From contig BQKZ01002574.1 of NCBI GenBank assembly GCA_036244855.1, positions 17,250 through 81,249 on the forward strand: a DNA stretch of 64,000 bases, given 5' to 3'. Source of the DNA: Temnopleurus reevesii. Its lineage: Eukaryota > Echinodermata > Echinoidea > Temnopleuroida > Temnopleuridae. The notes below the pieces were generated by a model. That model worked only from the letters and a program-made list of their open reading frames with translations, made no database searches and was not told where the DNA came from. Positions 61,156 to 64,000 of this stretch are shown here, piece by piece. The stretch's first letter is position 1. The number at the start of each line of letters is the position of its first letter. The position numbers were made by a program, and so were the translations under genes.

Positions 61156-61835
61156 CTTTGTGCGTGAGAGAGGTCCCAAATGTTTTCCATATATTTTATA
61201 ATAATTTTTCTTTATATTTGAGAGAGGCAATTTGGGAACGCCCCTAAGAATTCTATTCATATGCAGAGTACTGTTTATGAGGTCATATACAGTACTCTGC
61301 ATATGAAGAGAATTTTAGCGGGCATTTGTGGAAATCCCTTGGAGGGGAACTTATTTGATTTACAAAAGATATTAAGATGTAATTACACCTGGCCTGAACA
61401 TACTTTGAATCATTCCTCATTATGTCTTATGTTAATTAGGAAATGTTTACAACTGGCCATTATTAAGAGAGATTAACTTGGTGAACAATGACGATGGAAT
61501 GCAATTAGTGCTCAATGGAGTATCAAGTGAATGTTTCAATAATTCTATCAATAGAAACAACAGGCTCAATGGTGGAATGATTCAAGGTATGTTCAGGTCA
61601 GGTGGAAGTGCGTCCTTATATCTTTTGTAAATCAAATCAGTTCCCCTTCAAGGGATTTCTACAAGTGCCCCCTAAAAATTGTATTCATATGCAGAGTACT
61701 GTATATGACCTCATATACAGTACTCTGCATATGAAGAGAATTTTTAGGGGCGTTCCCAAATTGCCTCTCTGAAATATAAAGAAAAATTATTATAAAATAT
61801 ATGGAAAACAATTGGTAGTTCTCTCACTCACAAAG
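61156..61835. mobile_element. Large foldback element with a palindrome in each arm
   Basis: Arms of about 255 bp (61156-61412 and 61575-61835) are reverse complements (CTTTGTGCGTGAGAGAG against CTCACTCACAAAG; TTTGGGAACGCCCCT against AGGGGCGTTCCCAAA; TGTTCAGG/CCTGAACA inside). Each arm carries a 52-bp palindrome; the right one (61684-61735) is perfect with 25-bp halves around CC. About 160 bp of unique sequence separates the arms. No transposase frame. Confidence 0.8.
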
Positions 61836-62132
61836 GTGATGGTAAGGGTAGCATAGATCACCACAAGTCAACATACATTGTCATAATAGTGGACCTTTAA
61901 GTGTCAAAAAGTGAGGAACATATGAGAGTCATGAAATGTGATACATCCTCCTGCATGCTTGATTTCTTTCTCTCCCAACACACTCCCCCTTTCTTTCACT
62001 TTCTACCCTTCTATTGATATAACATTTTTGCTCACCTCCTTACCTTTTCTCTCTAAAAGACTTGCTCTCCCTCAATCACTTCTCTTTTGAGATTTATCTC
62101 CCTCTTTAATCATCATTTGTCTTCTCCCTCTA

Positions 62133-62312
62133 ATGGGGTGTTGCTCAAAATCAAATGCAAATCAACTGCAACTTTGCAAATTGTAACGTGCATTTTCATT
62201 TGTGCGCGGTGTGCGCATTTAACAAGATGCGCATGAAACAATGATTTTGATTGGAGTATTCCGATCAACTGCAACTTGCGATCAATTGCAACCTTTGAGC
62301 AACACCCCCTTA
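62133..62312. mobile_element. Best-preserved GGGTGTTGCTCAAA-family MITE
   Basis: Starts AATGGGGTGTTGCTCAAAAT and ends CTTTGAGCAACACCCCCTTA, about 180 bp. The interior has ACTGCAACTTTGCAAATTG at the left, mirrored by CAACTGCAACTTGCGATC at the right, around a GTGCGCATTTAAC..ATGCGCATGAAACAATG core. Confidence 0.75.
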
Positions 62313-63688
62313 GACTCTTTATTAAACGGGAATCCACTCCTGAAATTATCGTGCTCTTAATGAATGAAGAAAGTGAACATAAGTGAAAATTTGAGCAAAT
62401 TCTGACAATCCTATCAAAAGTTATTTTGAAATTTTCAAAGTTTCAATAATATTATGATCCCTGCTTCTGATGGGGATCTGTTAGATAGGCAACTTTAGCA
62501 CAATCTGACGTACTTGCAGACATATCCTCATTCATTTTGTATGTGAACATTTTCCAAAATTTATTAATGCCAAAATTAGAATAAGGGTTAACTAAGATTC
62601 TTTCAAAAATACATGCAGAATTGATAAATCAATGCTATACCGCAGCAAAATAAAGACATTTTGTTGACTTCTGGAAAAAGGAATATTTGAAATTTGGCAT
62701 AGAGAATGAATGAAAAGTTTTCCGATAAGACGTCACAGATTCCGTCAAAGTTTCCAATCTCCTGGATCAAAACCAGCAGCAGGGATCGTGATATAATTGA
62801 GACTTTGAAAATTCATAGTTTTCATTGGATAATCTTACTTTTAATTTTTTTTCATCCACTGGACACATTAAAATTCCCTTTTAAGCTGCACCAAATGATT
62901 AAAAATTAATTGGACATGTAGCATGCGCAAATACGGTCGGACATGTTAAATCTTCTAAATATTACAGGCCAAATATTTCGGTGCATCTTCAATAGCCAAA
63001 GGTTCTTAAAATATCTGTGTCGTATTTTTGTAAATTGTTCACTTAGATCCAGATATTCCTGCCTTTCTGAATATGTATGAGGATAAATATTTATTGTAAC
63101 TAAGAAACGCTAAACAGCTGAACTAAATTTGTTTTTTTGTTTTGTTTTTTATGAGAGATTACATAAAATTATTTTATCATCCTTTCTTTCATGAAATAAA
63201 TGTTTGGTTGGCCGTTTCAGGATTCATATTTTGATTTCTATCCTTTTGCATATTCAGAAAAGATAGCGTCTCTATAGTAGATAATCATCACAAAATGTAA
63301 AAAGTTGATAGAAAATTTTATTTTCTTTTTAGAGTGAATTGCTCCGTTTCAGTTCCAGAACAATTTTTGTTTTATTTTGAAAGATATTTACAAATATAAA
63401 TTTTCAGTTGAAATATACAAAAGAGAAATCACATCAGTTTCTCACATTCAAAACAGGGATGCCAATCAAAAGTCATATTCTTTGTCTATGTCACTTGGAT
63501 AAGAGGTACCAAACTCAATGGCTGTCGGCAATTATTCAGAGCATAAAAATACATAAAATCATACTTCCATATGTCATCATGAAAACCTTATACTATTATA
63601 GGAATTGAGGTAAATATGCCGTGCAAGTCGGCAGACGTGTCACCATTGGAAAAAAAGCAATTGTTCTGGTAATCGAGGGTCACCAATA

Positions 63689-63842
63689 CATGCCTTTACC
63701 GTTGTTCATATCAGAGAGCATTATGGGTAATTTCTATAGTATGGAAGTGATTTCGCGCAGTATAAACAATGCGTACACCAGTGTGTAAAATAGAAATATG
63801 TCCCGACATGCTCTCTGAGATGAACAACCATAAAGGCATGCA
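63689..63842. mobile_element. MITE with CATGCCTTTACCGTTGTTCAT ends near the window end
   Basis: Left ATGCCTTTACCGTTGTTCAT with AGAGAGCAT, right ATGCTCTCTGAGATGAACAA then CCATAAAGGCATGC: a near-perfect inverted repeat. It is related to 50073-50219. Confidence 0.7.
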
Positions 63843-64000
63843 TTGAGAATACCATTGGTATTCAATTTTCCATGGAGACAGGTACAATACATTATGGCAT
63901 GATGATGCTCTGTATTCAAAGACATCTATAGACCCTAGCAGTGAAAGTGGATAGAAAAATTAAGGAGTACAATTTTTGGTTGGTGTGTATGCCAAAGACG

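Larger units (their letters stand above)
58788..64000. other. 3' untranslated and intergenic DNA downstream of the dynein gene
   Basis: No gene recognised in these 5.2 kb. After a 15-bp triplet repeat and an AATAAA (59037), the stretch 59050-60060 shows nothing distinctive. Then come MITEs at 60066-60248 and 62133-62312, a foldback element at 61156-61835 and a MITE at 63689-63842. The intervals 60250-61050 and 62320-63680 are AT-rich with no feature I can name. Confidence 0.6.

Overview
The window is a stretch of animal nuclear DNA, most likely from an echinoderm and probably a sea urchin. It is AT-rich and intron-dense and carries many small DNA-transposon relics and tRNA-derived SINE-like repeats. 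The only gene I can support is a complete axonemal outer-arm dynein beta heavy chain (DNAH9/11/17 class) on the + strand, from 594 to about 58787. The organism call rests on the close resemblance and matching length of this protein to the sea urchin ciliary dynein beta chain (about 4,466 residues, recalled); no database was searched.

I resolved 65 coding exons, all with GT-AG introns and all joining in frame. They give 4,460 codons if the natural end at 58785-58787 is used. Domain order is the textbook one: tail (exons 1-19), linker (20-26), AAA1 (27-31), AAA2 (32-36), AAA3 (37-42), AAA4 (43-46), stalk with microtubule-binding tip (47-52), AAA5 (53-56), AAA6 (57-60) and C-terminal domain (61-65). 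All four P-loops are intact. Upstream, a compact TATA-less promoter candidate (about 240-305) has NRF1-like, RFX/X-box-like and YY1-like motifs. Downstream (58788-64000) I see a short 3' UTR with an AATAAA and then only repeats.

Two things stand out. (1) The last exon has an in-frame TAA at 58662-58664 where the family has a tyrosine. The next 40 codons still encode a normal dynein C-terminus, so either the allele is truncated by 41 residues or the base is a sequence error. (2) At six separate exons (22, 26, 30, 38, 47, 64) the DNA next to an exon-intron border is tandemly duplicated into the neighbouring intron, in one to three extra copies that carry decayed exon pieces and sometimes intact splice sites. 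The exon 38 array has an exact 156-bp period. I know of no description of such recurrent duplication in one gene.

Introns and downstream DNA also hold a probable piggyBac-type MITE, a transposon with a THAP-domain reading frame nested in another MITE, a large foldback element with perfect internal palindromes, about nine copies of one short inverted-repeat family, several other MITE families, and microsatellites of ATG, AGT and AATTGAACTG type.
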